Assembly (NCBI GenBank): GCA_007570785.1
Contig: ML664161.1
Coordinates: forward strand, 7,758,277 to 7,822,276
Origin: Antilocapra americana
Lineage: Eukaryota; Chordata; Mammalia; Artiodactyla; Antilocapridae
Length of the DNA: 64,000 nt
Direction of reading: 5' to 3'
Made by a program: the position numbers and the translations under genes. Shown here piece after piece: positions 34,802 through 46,492 of this stretch (position 1 is its first letter; each line of letters begins with the position of its first letter). The notes beneath the pieces are model-generated. The model saw nothing but the letters and a program-made list of their open reading frames with translations, was not told the DNA's origin and ran no database searches.

Positions 34802-34965
34802 CTCGAACCCGGGTCCGTTCGCTGGATCCTGCTTGCGACCCAGGCTGAGAGCCGCCTTGTGAGCTGGGCTGGGAGCTGGGGGTGCTGGAGCTGGAAGAAC
34901 TACCACTGCTGGTCCTCTGCAAGGAGCTCTCCAAGACGGGCTCGGTTCTCCGGAGGTCGGGGTTG
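34802..34965 (-). CDS. TNIK: TNIK exon: poly-Ser/Gln/Gly linker
   Basis: 164 nt: one base finishing a serine codon, 54 codons, then a G that opens the next codon. It begins SNPDLRRTEPVLESSLQR and runs into a strongly biased stretch of Ser, Gln, Gly and Thr ending SERTRVR. Six serines follow SG in a row and SQPSSQ/SQPGSQ units repeat, which is typical of a flexible linker. GC content is visibly higher than in the introns. The acceptor is CCCTACAG/CAACCC and the donor CGAG/GTAAAG. Human residues about 708-761. I recall Ile and Pro in human where Val and Ser are found here (EPVLESS). Confidence 0.97.
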
Positions 34966-35379
34966 CTGTAGGGACAGCGATGCACAGGGCTTACAGTCTC
35001 AAGAACTGGCCACTGGTAGACACAAGTGTAGTCCAGTTCCGCCCCCAGTACAAACGGATGAAGACAGTGCCTGTGTGACCTTGCATTAAAGGGGTCAATG
35101 TTAATGACAGTCATGCTGTCTTCTGTGGAGCTCTTGGCCAGATTCCATATCTGGACAGGATGAATTCTTGACCCAACTCTTGGGTCACCTCACATCAAAC
35201 CTATTAGCTCCGAAATGGTGAATCTTCAAAGGAGGCTGGCTTTGAACCCCCTTTTCCTGTGCTCATTGTAAAGCAGTAGAGAATGTTAAAAGATAAAAAC
35301 AAGGGCGCAATGCATGCCATCTCTGAATCAAGAGACATTCAACTGTCTTTTACTGGATGATATATTATCTTCTAGTCTT

Positions 35380-35607
35380 AGAAAAAAAAATTATTCATTT
35401 ATTTTTGCCTGCACTGGGTCTTTGGTGCTGCGTGTGGGCTTTCTCTAGCTGCAGAGCATGGGCTCCAGGGAGAGTGGGCTTTGGTGAGTTGCAGCTCAAA
35501 GGCTTAGTTGCCTCGTGCCAAGTGGGATCTTCCCAGACCAGGGCTCAAACTTGTGTCCCCTGTACTGGCAGCCAGATTTTTAACCACTGGACAACCAGGG
35601 AAGTCCA
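35380..35607 (-). repeat. CHR-type SINE
   Basis: A/T-rich tail, TTTCTCTAGCTGCAGAGCAT through CCAGGGAAGTCCA, flanked by an 11-bp duplication (cttctagtctt) at 35369-35379 and 35608-35618. Confidence 0.9.
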
Positions 35608-35624
35608 CTTCTAGTCTTTTTTTC

Positions 35625-35910
35625 TTTTGTGTGTACAGCAGCACACTGTGTATTTAATTTTGCATATTGCCCCCCCCCCCCTTGACTGCCTTTCAAGCAG
35701 GTTCAAACACTTCTAAAAACAATAATGGCTGCATAGTAGTCCATTATATAGGTGAATTAGTTCAACCATTTTTCTTTTATTAGGTGCTTCTAATATGTTG
35801 CTGGGACACATAATACTGAAATAAACGTGTAGAGGCAAACAAGTATTCAGTCACATCTCTCCTGAAATTGGAATTCTTGGGCGGAGGGGCATGAACAGGG
35901 GTATGTGTGT
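35625..35910 (-). repeat. Old L1 3' fragment
   Basis: GGCTGCATAGTAGTCCATTA and CCTGAAATTGGAATTCTTGG are L1 3' phrases. It includes a 12-base C run at 35670-35681. Confidence 0.65.
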
Positions 35911-36205
35911 GCACAAATATATGTATGTGAGCGTATAAACATACAGCAGGCTTTCACTACAGTGTATAAGACTATCCATCTCATTGAATTCTTACCAGTC
36001 TTTATTATGAACAGCTAACTAACTTGCAAAATATTATATTTTGCTGCTTCAATGCAGTTTTTAAAACTTATTGTTGAGGTAGAAAAATTTGTCTTCACAT
36101 TTATTTGTTATTCAGAATTCCTCTTCTGTGAATTACTTAAGTTCTCAGCTCACATAGCTAGTGGTATCTTTGCATTTTTAAATTTCTTGCAGGAAAACTT
36201 TATAC

Positions 36206-36480
36206 GCTGCTGCTGCTAAGTCGCTTCAGTCGTGTCCAACTCTGTGCAACCCCATAGATGGCAGCCCACCAGGCTCCCCCATCCCTGAGATTCTCCAGGC
36301 AAGAACACTGGAGTGGGTTGCCATTTCCTTCTCCGATGCGTGAGAATGAAAAGTGAAAAGTGAAGTCGCTCAGTCGTGTCCGACTCTTTGTGACCCCATG
36401 GACTGCAGCCCACCAGGCTCCTCCGTCCGTGGGAGTTTCCAGGCAAGAGTACTGGAGTGGGGTGCCGTTGCCTTCTCCAA
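36206..36480 (-). repeat. Bov-A2 SINE dimer
   Basis: GCTGCTGCTGCTAAGTCGCT through GGTGCCGTTGCCTTCTCC. Two tail units, flanked by a short ctttata match. Confidence 0.92.
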
Positions 36481-37750
36481 TCTTTATATACTTTGGCTTT
36501 TACCAAAGGGAAGTATGTCTGAAAACAAGTGCTAAACCCAAGAACAGCGTTCATCTATTGGCAGGATAAAAGCCCCCACTGGTCATAAACGCTACTCTAT
36601 TATTCCCTCTCCCATCTTTCCTATTCCCAAAACAGTGCATTTATTCATTGACTCAGCTGGTCTACACTGGGCACTGGGTCAGACCTTTGAGCTACAGTAA
36701 TGAACAGGATCCAGCTCGTGCCCTCGGCTAGTGTCGCCAGACACACACAGCGGTCTTTGTTCCTGCTGTGCCTGCAGTGAGCGCAGGGCAGTATGGGGAC
36801 ATGAAGCAGACTTCAAGGCCACTTTTGGGGACCACAGGGGCTGCAGAGAAGAGGAGGCCACTAAGTAGCGGCGGTGGGAAGAGACTGAGAGGATTTTAGG
36901 ATTTTGTTATGAAAATAAGCAGTATTTTCCAAGTTTCTTCGAAGCTCTTCCTTTCAAATTTATAAGCCATAGACCTCTCCATTTTTTCCTCTAGACTTCT
37001 ATGCTGCTGGGCCTAAGTGGTAACTTAGTGAGATCTGAAAATTCAAAGATCCTATCCACTGCCATCCACCTGCCAAGGGAGAAACATCGGCTCCTCCATG
37101 ATTTCATTGTCTTCAGTTCCTCAAACAAAATTTCACTAACAGAGTCGTTATAGGGCTATTATTTCCATGCAGTGAGCTATCACATTAAAATGTAATATTA
37201 TGCTTTCGTTTTTCTCTGCCCATTTTAAGAATATCAAGTGGGAACCAGGCACTCTGAGCTGTGTTGGGTGTCAGATGCTTCAGATGTAAATGTGAAAATA
37301 ATATGGTCCCTTCCCTTGAGACACTTGCAGTTTGGCCCATGAAAATCTGGCCACAAAATGGCACTGTTACAGCAGCAGCTAAACCAAATAATTTCTTTCT
37401 GAAAACAAAAATATTTGGCTGAGTTACAAAAATTCTTAAACACTGGGTTAGTGGAAGAGATGGCTGGTGATTCTGGAAAATGTAAACATAACTATATCTT
37501 CATGATTTATTAATCTTGATAATAAAAATGTAGATTTTATGACAATATCCACCTTCCAATTTTTTTTATGGTAAAGGGGTGGCTAAGTCAACCCAACAGT
37601 AAAAACTGACTGCAGAAGAAAGTGTCGGTATACTTAAGGAAGACTTTAAAAATTCTTGGTATTTTTATGGCACTCCTTTGGGTAGTAATTAGCATTTAAT
37701 TGATTGAGATAGATTTGGATCCATACGAGAAAAATCCTCCCTCCTATTTG

Positions 37751-37859
37751 GAGAATATCTAATTATTATCTAGGTATTAATTAGATATTATTAGAATATC
37801 TATAATAATTAGATATCTAAAATATCTAATCTGTAGTATATCTAATATAATATTCTAAG
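37751..37859. repeat. AT-rich inverted-repeat cluster
   Basis: Six or more tatctaat/attagata motifs in both orientations. Perfect 14-bp arms at 37755-37768 (atatctaattatta) and 37803-37816. Confidence 0.85.
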
Positions 37860-40059
37860 TCGAACATGTAAATAGCACAAGAAATGAATGCTAATTCTGC
37901 AATATCTCACATTTCCAATTTTTCATTTTTTTTCCAAAAAAGAATCCTATTTAAATTCTTAAATAATGACTTCTTCCCTACTATTCTCTTTCATTAAACA
38001 GCAGTGGTCGGGAATTTTTTATGTATAATTAATAAATTCTAAAAAAATTTTTTTTTAAATTACATTATGCGTTAAGGATAAGGTTTCTTAGTGGCTGTTC
38101 TCATTTTGTAGAGTTGTAGTGTTCTTTGTATGATAAAAAAAAACAAAACCTATTGAGAGAATGGATTTCTGTGAGCTCTGAGGACTTTCTCTGGTGGTTG
38201 CTGTATAAGTGGCAGGATCCAGCTCTTTGCTCGAATGCAGCACTTCTTTGATCATTTAGCCAAAACCTTTCATTAAACACCTGCCTTTGAGAGGCCATGA
38301 GGGATGGGGCAGAGTCCAGGTCACAGGACAGACAAGTTACAACATGATCCTAGCAGTGAGACATGCAGTGGAGACTACAGCCAGCAAGGCAAAACCCTAC
38401 AAGCTGTGTGAGCGTCTGGGGAGTGCTGTGTAATGCAGCCTGGAGTGGCTGGTGGTGTGTTGGGAAGGAGAAGGGACTTGATTGAACTTCAGAGAGTGAG
38501 CAGCAAGGCTGGGGGAACAGTCTGAACAAAGACACGGACCTGGGTTTTTCCTGGGGCTCCTTGGTATAAAGACCATCCTGGCTGAGTATCAAGTCTGTGT
38601 AGGAAACCCTGGGAGTGTAGGTCATCAAAAGAAATGGGAAGCTTCTATAGCAATTCTCTTAAAGCCAGGCAGAACACACGGGCCTCCCAGGGCCGGCTTA
38701 TGAATGACTGGTCAGCACAGAGGCAGGCTGACCAGGGAGGAGGCTGCGGCCACGTTAGATGATAAGACCTGGGCCAGGGCTGTCCTGGGATGACAGAGGT
38801 GCCAGGGCGTTAGCAGAATCAGCTGGAATGAGCCTGTGTCTCTGCCAGGGGCTCAGGCCTCTCTCGGTGTGAAGCTGATTGGATCCCATGAGCATTAAAC
38901 CCCTGATCTGGGCTTCATTACCACAAATCTGTCCTTCCAGCCCCCACTGGAGCTAACCAGTGTGGGTACTGATCTTACTTAATAGGTTGCTATTTTTGCT
39001 GCTGGAGTCTGAAAGAAGTGTTTAGTTTCTATGTAATCACACATAAAAATGGGGAAAATTTTCAAATGCCTTTTCTACCTTAATTTTTTTTTTTGGTAAA
39101 ATATGAGTGTTTTGAGAAAATGTCGCATTGCCATGTTCCTTTCTTCCTTACTATGGTGTCACCTGATCTGGCCTTGGGGCCAAGGTGCCTGGGCTAAATA
39201 CTCTCAGAGGGGATCAGTTTCAGAACAATTCCATGAAATAATAGACTTTCCGTGTTTATGTATGAACTGGTCTTATTCAGGTCCAAATATGTAAAAACTT
39301 GAAAACACTCATACAGATTTTTTTAAATGTTAATTTTTAGTTCAGACATTTGGCATACTGCAGACAATGCTGTTTGGTTTATAAAACACACAGTAAAAAG
39401 AAAAGTATTCCATTTACTTGAATCATATAAAAAAGTCAAAACAGAAAATTAAGATTACAAAGTGATTTCTTGGCCCAAATATGTGGGCCAAGTCTATAAT
39501 TAACTGGCTGCCTACCCACATTCATTTTCCTTTGTTCTCTGATGACACAGCCAATAAGAACAAGACATAAGCATATAGGTTTGAGATAGGCCAGAGAATT
39601 ATTTTTTTTTTAAATTAAGCATTCAGTCATTGGGTTTCAACTGCGTATTATTGGATTAATCAAAAAAAATTTTCATATTCTGAATGTATTTGCCTAATCA
39701 AATTTTAATTTGCTTTAAAAGAACACATGAATCAAAGTTAAATGTTAAAGTGCATGGGAGGTTTTAAAACAGAAATTTTAAAAATGAACAAATCAAATCA
39801 TAATTTAAACTCACCAGTTCACCTTGACAGTATCAAGGAGTCCATACGGTATTGCAAAGGACAAGATATTTAAAAGCAACCTTTTTATGGCTTTATGGAT
39901 GGGCAGTTATCTGACAAATGGTACCCAAAAATCTATAAGGACTTTATTAGAACCTATAGAAAATAGGACAATCTCTGTCCTATTTCAGTAATCCCCAACC
40001 CCCACCCCCATCCTCCACCATTGATGAATCACATCATTAGCAAAGATGATGGAAGCAAG

Positions 40060-40612
40060 AGCTTCAAAAGTGCTTGTATTTGCAACAGTCGGGACATGGA
40101 AGCAACCTAAATGACCATCAAGAGATGAACAGCTAAAGAAGATATGGTACATAGATACAATGGAATGTGACTCAGCTATAAACAGGACCGAAATTGGATC
40201 ATCTGTACTGATGTGGATGGACCTAGGGTCCGTTATAGAGTGAAGTAAGAGAAAAACAATATTGTATATTAACATGTATGTGTGGATTCTGGAGAAATGG
40301 TACAGGTGAACCTGTTTTCAGGGTAGGAATCGAGATGCAGATGTAGGGGGTGGACATGTGGACATGGTGGAGGGGAGAAGGAAGGGTGGGATGAAATAAG
40401 GAGTAGCACCAAAATATGTGTAAAACACATAGCTAGTGGGAAGCTGCCACACAGCGCCAGGAGCCCAGCTCCGTGGTCTGCGATGACCTAGAGGGGCTGG
40501 ATGGAGAGGGGCGGGAGGGAGGTGACATGTGTATACATACAGCTGATTCACACTGTTGTACAGCAGAAACTAACACAGCATTGTAAAGCAATTCTCCTCC
40601 AATTGTGTACTG
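40060..40612 (+). mobile_element. L1 3' end
   Basis: CAGTCGGGACATGGAAGCAA, AGATATGGTACATAGATACA and GTTGTACAGCAGAAACTAAC: L1 3' UTR with a G-rich tract near 40350-40400. Confidence 0.85.
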
Positions 40613-41208
40613 GGCTTTTCCCTCTTGAGATGCTGTCCTGCAATCACCAAACAGTTAAGAAGCTGAGGATGAAAAACCACATGAAGGTACAGCTGACCCG
40701 TCACTGCAGTGCAGCTGTGTAAGCCAGCTCAGGTGAGACCGGCAGGACAATGTTGAAGTCAACCCACAGAATGGTGAGAAATCATAAATAGTTAACTGTT
40801 TCAAGCCACCATGTCTTGGCATGTTTTATTATACAACAAAGGTGAACTAAAGCCATCTCTAGCACAATAAACACACCAAATCCCGAAACGTTTCAAAACG
40901 CAATTCAATCTAGAGCTGCAGAGTCTGTGTCACATCTTTGAGTGCTGGTCACTTAGAGATACGTGATAGAAAAAAGCAGGATTGTTGTACATGGCAGAGA
41001 TGGGGACTCTCCATCCCCCCTCCCCTGCAATGCCTTTGATTTTCATTGCAGGTAAATAATTACTACCGCTAAGTTCATGTCCTCCCTACCTTCTCTGTAA
41101 GCAGAAAAATGTTAGCTGTATTCACAAGTTCTCCTTTCTTTGGACAAAATATAATGTTTAAGAGGTTCCAAGGGGCAAGCACATGTTTTGTAAGCCACTG
41201 ACCATTTA

Positions 41209-41415
41209 CTGGGCTTCCTTGGTGGCTCAGCAGGTAAAGAATTTACCTGCAATGCAGGAGACTTGGGTTCGATCCCCGGGTTGGGAAGATCCCCTGTTGG
41301 AGGGCATGGCAAGTATTCTTGCCTGGAGAATCCCATGGACAGAAGAGACTTGGAGGCTCTAGTTCATGGGGTCTCAAAGAGTTGGATACAACTGAAGCCA
41401 CTGAGCATGCATGCA
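41209..41415 (+). repeat. Bov-tA SINE
   Basis: CTGGGCTTCCTTGGTGGCTC head through GTTGGATACAACTGAAG, flanked by a 10-bp duplication (tgaccattta) at 41199-41208 and 41416-41425. Confidence 0.92.
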
Positions 41416-42495
41416 TGACCATTTATCAGTTATTTGGGAGCCTTAATGTCATTAAAATAGTATTTCAAAGGGAACAAAGGACTGCTTTTCATTTGACTAG
41501 AGAAAGACAGTTCTCTTTCTTTTGGGTCGATAGAGGGAAAAAGACTTAAAGTTGAAATGATGTTTGATGTATAGAAACTAAAATTCTCAACAACTTATCT
41601 CATGAACACAGCCTAGAAGGCAGGGTTCAGAGGAGCAGGAAGCCCTGATACCTGGAGGCTTATTATCGCTTGAAGAGGAGGACTCTTCAGGCTGGCAACC
41701 CAGCCTCACATTCCTTTCACTCCCTGGTCACAGTCCACACCAGGAGTCCTCAGTCCGGCTCACAACAGCAGCTCAGTGTGAACCTGACAAGTTGCTGGAC
41801 AAAAATGGCTCATTCAGAGCTTCTGCAACTGGCAACTCTACTCAGAACGAGCTAGCTTCTTTGCCCTCCAGAGGTGACTGTTCTTAGTACAGTTCTGTCT
41901 TATTTACAGACTGACCCCTTCCTAAGGCTTGTCATATGAAGAGAAAAATGAAAGCTTTACGATCAAAAGCATTCCACGTTTTAGGATCTGTACAAATAGT
42001 CATAACCTTCATTTCCAGTCTGTCTTTCTCTTTGACTAGCAACAGACTGTCCTCTTCTGAACACAATGAAGAACACAACAGTAACCCCAAGTTCCTTTTT
42101 ATAGTCTCAACAGAGGCCATTTGCTATTTCAGCTGATCCTAAAAATGAGTGTACTCATGAAACATGTGAGGGGAGTTTGATGAACTACAGCAACAAACAG
42201 CATCTGTTACCCCATAAAATCTGCTCTGATACTCTAAGGAGATTGTTTATTTTCCAGCTTCTCTTCAGACCTCTACACCCACCAGTAGGTGGATGCAACT
42301 TCCTGATTGTAGGAAGACACACAGTCTGTAAAAACTTCCAAAAGAGCGAAGAGCAACAGTGGGAGCATCACTGTATCTCAGTGACACTCCATACGCCAGA
42401 GATGACTTCCTCATGAGAACTAGTCCTTCTGCAATTTGCGAAACTAGGACAACTCTGCAGCTGGTCACTATAGCACTTCTTTGCCAATTATTTTC

Positions 42496-42800
42496 TTAAA
42501 AAAAAAATTATTATTTATTTCTAGCTGTGCTGGGTCTTCATCGCTTTGCCGGGGCTCTTTCTAGTTGTGGTGTGCAGGCTTCTCATTGTGGTGGCTTCTC
42601 TTGTTGCAGAGCAGGGCTCTAGGCCCGCAGGCTTCGGCAGTTGTGGCTCACAGTCTCTAGAGCATGGGCTCAGTAGTTGTGGTGTGTGGACTGAGTTGCC
42701 CCAAGGCATGTGGAATCTTTCCAGACCAAGTATGGGATTGAACCTGTGTCCCCTGCATTGGCAGGCTGATTCTTAACCACTGTACCACTAGGGAAGTCCT
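42496..42800 (-). repeat. CHR-type SINE, nearly full length
   Basis: GGTGGCTTCTCTTGTTGCAG through CCACTAGGGAAGTCCT, with a diverged duplication of ctttgccaattattt next to each end. Confidence 0.9.
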
Positions 42801-42840
42801 CTTTGCTAATTACTTTCTACTGTCTCGATAGTCCTAGGGT

Positions 42841-42995
42841 ACACTTCTTTATTTTTTTTTAAATTGGAGTATAGTTGCTTTACAATGCTGTGTTAGTTTC
42901 TACTGTAGAGCAAAGAGAATCAGTCACACATATACACATATATACTGTCTTCCTTGGATTTCCTTTCTATTTAGGTCACCACAGAGCTAGGGCAT
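42841..42995 (-). mobile_element. L1 3' end
   Basis: TTGGAGTATAGTTGCTTTAC, AATGCTGTGTTAGTTTCTAC and TTTAGGTCACCACAGAGCTA: antisense artiodactyl L1 tail. Confidence 0.85.
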
Positions 42996-43404
42996 GTTTC
43001 TTGACTTGATGCTAAAAATCATCTCAGATCAGGCCACTTTGTTTGACTGGCTTCATGAAATGGTCTCTGAGGTTAATGGTCAGGGGTACCACACCCAGAT
43101 TTTATTTGTAGTTTTACTCCCACATTTGAAAACCTGCCAAATAAGGTAAGCCAGATTGGTTTCTGCATTGATTCCGTGATTCATTTGCTTGTTCATTCAT
43201 GAGCCCACACTACACACTGGTTTCTGTGAAAGGCTACTGAAGAAATAAAAGACTTGCCTCTGGCCCACCAAAATTTACAGTCCAGGTGGCTAGTCAACAT
43301 GCCTCAGAAGTGAAAAAAGAACAAAGATAGTTTTTTAGGAAAGCAGTAATGACAATGGTAGGAGGGGGTGCGTCCCTTCACCTTGCCCATCTTCCTTCCC
43401 TTAC

Positions 43405-43511
43405 CTTGCTCTGATGGGTTGAGATCCTAGTCTGGGTCCCAGAGCACTACCGTTTCCAGGAGAATTCTTTCTTGCTAATGCTGGGGATATAGAAGTTGTT
43501 CTTTGAGGCAC
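43405..43511 (-). CDS. TNIK: TNIK exon: Ser/Arg segment
   Basis: 107 nt: 35 codons plus the first two bases (AG) of a serine codon. It starts VPQRTTSISPALARK and ends LGSQPIRA. RKNSPGNGS inside it is a basic-Ser-Pro phosphosite type. The acceptor is TTTCAG/GTGCCT and the donor GCAAG/GTAAGG. The split serine codon is completed by the C that opens the exon at 34965, which fixes the junction. Human residues about 672-706. Together with the 240-nt exon it is flanked by oppositely oriented Bov-tA SINEs. Confidence 0.97.
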
Positions 43512-43886
43512 CTGAAATGAAACCAGAATTCAGAAATATTTTCCATAAAATAACTTCCATGTGGTACTGCCTGAAATGCAGCCTACTCCTTTCCTAAGAT
43601 CTTCCAGGAGACACGGAATGATCAGAAACAGGAAAGAAAGATCTCAAAGAAATACTTAACTCCCTAAACAAAATCAAAGGAAAGGCAATGAGGCACATTT
43701 TAGCAACCATTAATGAGTACTGCCTTCAATGCTAAAAACAAATTTAGAAGTAGAGCAAGTGAATTACTTTGACTCATAGGGCTAAAATAATTGCCCTCCT
43801 TCATTTGCACAAGAGTGGTGGATACCAGAAATTTCTTTGGGGTATCGTTAACTCAGTTAACCATTGGAAACTGCATCTGATGAGAG

Positions 43887-43920
43887 TCATCCAGATAAAT
43901 CGATCATCCAGATAAATCGA
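43887..43920. repeat. 17-bp perfect tandem duplication
   Basis: tcatccagataaatcga is present twice with no gap and no mismatch. Confidence 0.95.
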
Positions 43921-44480
43921 GTTCCATTTTAACTTACAGCACAACTGATAAACAGATAAGGAAATTATGAAATCTGGTGAGAAACTAGGGTATCAGACTA
44001 GAACTTGGGACACAAGGCACATATCAGTGAGCTCAGAGAAATGACTGCAATAGATCCTAAATGTTTCCACTTGCTAACCAACTTGCAACTGCTAATTCAA
44101 AACAAACTCCTAACACTGTACTTTCGGAGGTCAATTTGCAAATGTAATAAAATGCAGGATAAATAATGAAAATCCTGGAAGGTCTTCAAAAAACTATGTG
44201 AGTACCAGTCAGACTGTGAAGTACACTGGGAAATTATATCATTAGCTTATTTGTCAAGGGACTAATGTAAATTCAAGTATGCCTCATTTTATAAAACATT
44301 TTCTAATGAAATCGAATACTGTTACGTGCACCAAAGGAGTTCAACATGAGGGGAGAGTAAAGGAGAAATTTACTTTATGAAAAGTGACCAGGAAATGAAA
44401 ATGTGACAGCCAGATGGGCTAAACATTCTTCACGTGCTTTGATCTTTCTTTTTTGGAGGTCCTTTAAAAGTGGATTTATA

Positions 44481-44603
44481 TTGGGTTGGCCAAAAAGTTC
44501 ATTTGGTTCTAAAAGTAAAAGGTAGACAAATTTTTTTCATTTTCACCAAGAACGTCATTGAATAATATATTCACTAACAGAACAAACTTTCTGACCAATC
44601 TGA
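44481..44603. mobile_element. Mariner-derived MITE
   Basis: 123 bp between TA dinucleotides (44479-44480 and 44604-44605). The left end TTGGGTTGGCCAAAAAGTTC mirrors the right end (AAACTTTCTGACCAATCTGA, diverged). No transposase. Confidence 0.85.
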
Positions 44604-45917
44604 TATTTTGCACTAGATATTTTAAAATTATGCTTTGTTTTGATATTATTGCTTAATATGTTAAAGAATATTTATCATGAATACAAGTTTTCTTAGTTAT
44701 TATAAAACATTTTAAGATAAAGACCTAGAAAGATCAGTCACTGAAGTGATGCAGAATGACCAAATCAGTGCTCCCACCTGCTCAGTTAAATATTACTGCT
44801 ATTTTCCTTTTGTACTTGGCCACCTGAAATAGTTGTAGAGAGGGTCTAATGAATCATTAAAGCCTAAAACCTTTGTATTGATCTGAAGTTTTTCTCCCCA
44901 GTTATAAATGTGTGCCTGAAGGTTTAGCAGAATGGACCAATGACCTCAAATGTTTCCCCAGCTCTCCTGTCTGCTCCTCTGCCCATCCTGTTTTTCAGAT
45001 TGAACTTTGCTCCATAAATAACCTTGCCTGATGCTGTCCCCAGGACAAGAACAACAAAAAGGCCATTATCAGCCAATTTCGTTTTCAAAATCATGGAAAT
45101 TCTTTTGAGAGGAAGATGAGGAAAAATATTTGAAAACCTTTGGATAAAAAGTATTTTTTTTTTCTGGAATCAATGATGGCATGGGTCTATGGAACCTGTG
45201 AGGCATTCCATTTGTCCTGGCTCCTCAGCTGAGTTCAAGAGAAAGGGGAATCCTGAACCAGGAAGAATCTGATGCAACATTTCTCCAGTGTTTTGAAATA
45301 CTTCAGGTTGTCTGTAGCGAGATGAACAGCCATGTATTAGGACATTTTTTGGAATGTATAACAGCTTGGTATAGGCAAAAATAAAACAAATGGAACCAAG
45401 CCAGTGGAACAATTGGTCATTTTACTCTACAATTTAATCCTCAGTAATTAAGACTGGAATTAAGTTACAACCTAGCCTAGAGGGAGCTTTCCTTAATGGA
45501 ACCAACTTACATATTCTAAGAGAATTACTATTTTCTGAACACCTGAAATGTGGTTTCACTTTACGTTATTAAAAATAGAAATAAATTCTCTACTTTTTAA
45601 TCTGGAAAATTTAAATTTGTCTAGATATAGATTAAGTCATCAATGAGAATATCTGTATTATTCTATTTCTCAAGATGGATAGTATTAATGAATAGTTTGG
45701 AAGGCTTGGGGTTGGGAGTTCTAATTCTGGATACAGGATATATGCTTTCAAGTCATTCAGTCTATCAGAGCCTCCATTTCTTTGGGGTAAATGGAGATCA
45801 GAGATGATAAATGACAATCTAAGACTTAGCCTGGGAATGAGGAGGGACCAACACAAATGCTAGAAGGGATGGTGCTGTGTTATCATGTTCTTCAGTACTA
45901 TGAATGGTCTGCAACAG

Positions 45918-45996
45918 GGGTAATAATAATGATAACAGTAATAGTAGTAGTAATAATAAACATGATGACAATGATGGAGATGATGATGAAAATTCC
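45918..45996. repeat. Compound trinucleotide microsatellite
   Basis: TAA/TAG/ATG units (taataataatgataac, tagtagtagtaataat, gatgatgatgaaaatt), ending 12 nt from the donor of the exon at 46008. Confidence 0.9.
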
Positions 45997-46007
45997 AGTA
46001 ATGTTAC

Positions 46008-46247
46008 CTTTGGTGGAATGTCTTCTTCCTGTCGTAACCAAGAGCTTCGGTCAAACTTCTCAATGCGAGTGGGAAGAGGTGGGTTTTCAGAGGTGGGATC
46101 CGAGTTCTGGCGTGGCATCTCGACGCGGTGAGAGCTCACGTTCAGAGCCTCCTGAAACCCAGAGAGGCCCTTCGTGGGCTGCTCATGCACTGACTGGGAG
46201 GCGGTCAAGGCAGGTCCCTGGGATTTCACTGCTACCAGATGAGGGAT
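46008..46247 (-). CDS. TNIK: TNIK exon: intermediate region with PPLPTR motif
   Basis: 240 nt, 80 codons, phase 0 at both ends. It starts IPHLVAVKSQGPALTASQ and ends RQEEDIPPK. The segment is low in hydrophobics, rich in Ser, Pro and Gln, and probably disordered. It carries PPLPTR (residues 57-62 of the exon), a PxxPxR class II SH3 ligand that is a plausible NCK docking site, and PRQNSD, a basophilic phosphosite type. The donor is AAAG/GTAACA, with a trinucleotide-rich microsatellite starting about 12 nt into the intron. The acceptor TGCTTAG/ATCC has an unusually weak pyrimidine tract. Human residues about 592-671. Confidence 0.97.
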
Positions 46248-46291
46248 CTAAGCATCAAACCAACATCACAGCAGTGTTATTAGAAGTAGGT

Positions 46292-46492
46292 AGTAGTGGC
46301 TGCTCACTTGTATCTGACTGTTTGTGACCCCAGGACTGTAGCCCACCAGGATCCTCTGTCCACGGGATTCTCCAGGCAAGAATACTGGAGTGGCCATCCC
46401 CTTCTCCAGGGGATCTTCCCGATCCAGGGATCAAACCTGGGTCTCCTGCATTGTAGGCAGATTCTTTACTATCTGAGTCACCAGGGAAAGCA
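46292..46492 (-). repeat. Bov-tA SINE next to a splice acceptor
   Basis: GGCTGCTCACTTGTATCTGA through CTGAGTCACCAGGGAAAGC. It starts about 45 nt upstream (gene sense) of the exon acceptor at 46248. Confidence 0.9.

Larger units (their letters stand above)
34966..43404 (-). other. TNIK: TNIK intron, 8.4 kb
   Basis: Contains CHR-type SINEs, a Bov-A2 dimer, a Bov-tA and L1 3' ends, plus a 12-base C run (35670-35681) and an AT-rich inverted-repeat cluster (37751-37859). I recognise nothing in 36600-37740, 37870-40060, 40620-41195 and 41430-42480. Confidence 0.75.
43512..46007 (-). other. TNIK: TNIK intron, 2.5 kb
   Basis: Contains a 17-bp tandem duplication, a mariner MITE, and a trinucleotide microsatellite next to the upstream exon's donor. 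The rest is unique AT-rich sequence with no recognised feature. Confidence 0.8.

Noticed and set aside
34802..34965. CpG-island promoter around the GC-rich exon
   Set aside because: The GC-rich stretch is confined to the coding exon; there is no broad CpG cluster, and phase continuity shows it is an internal exon.
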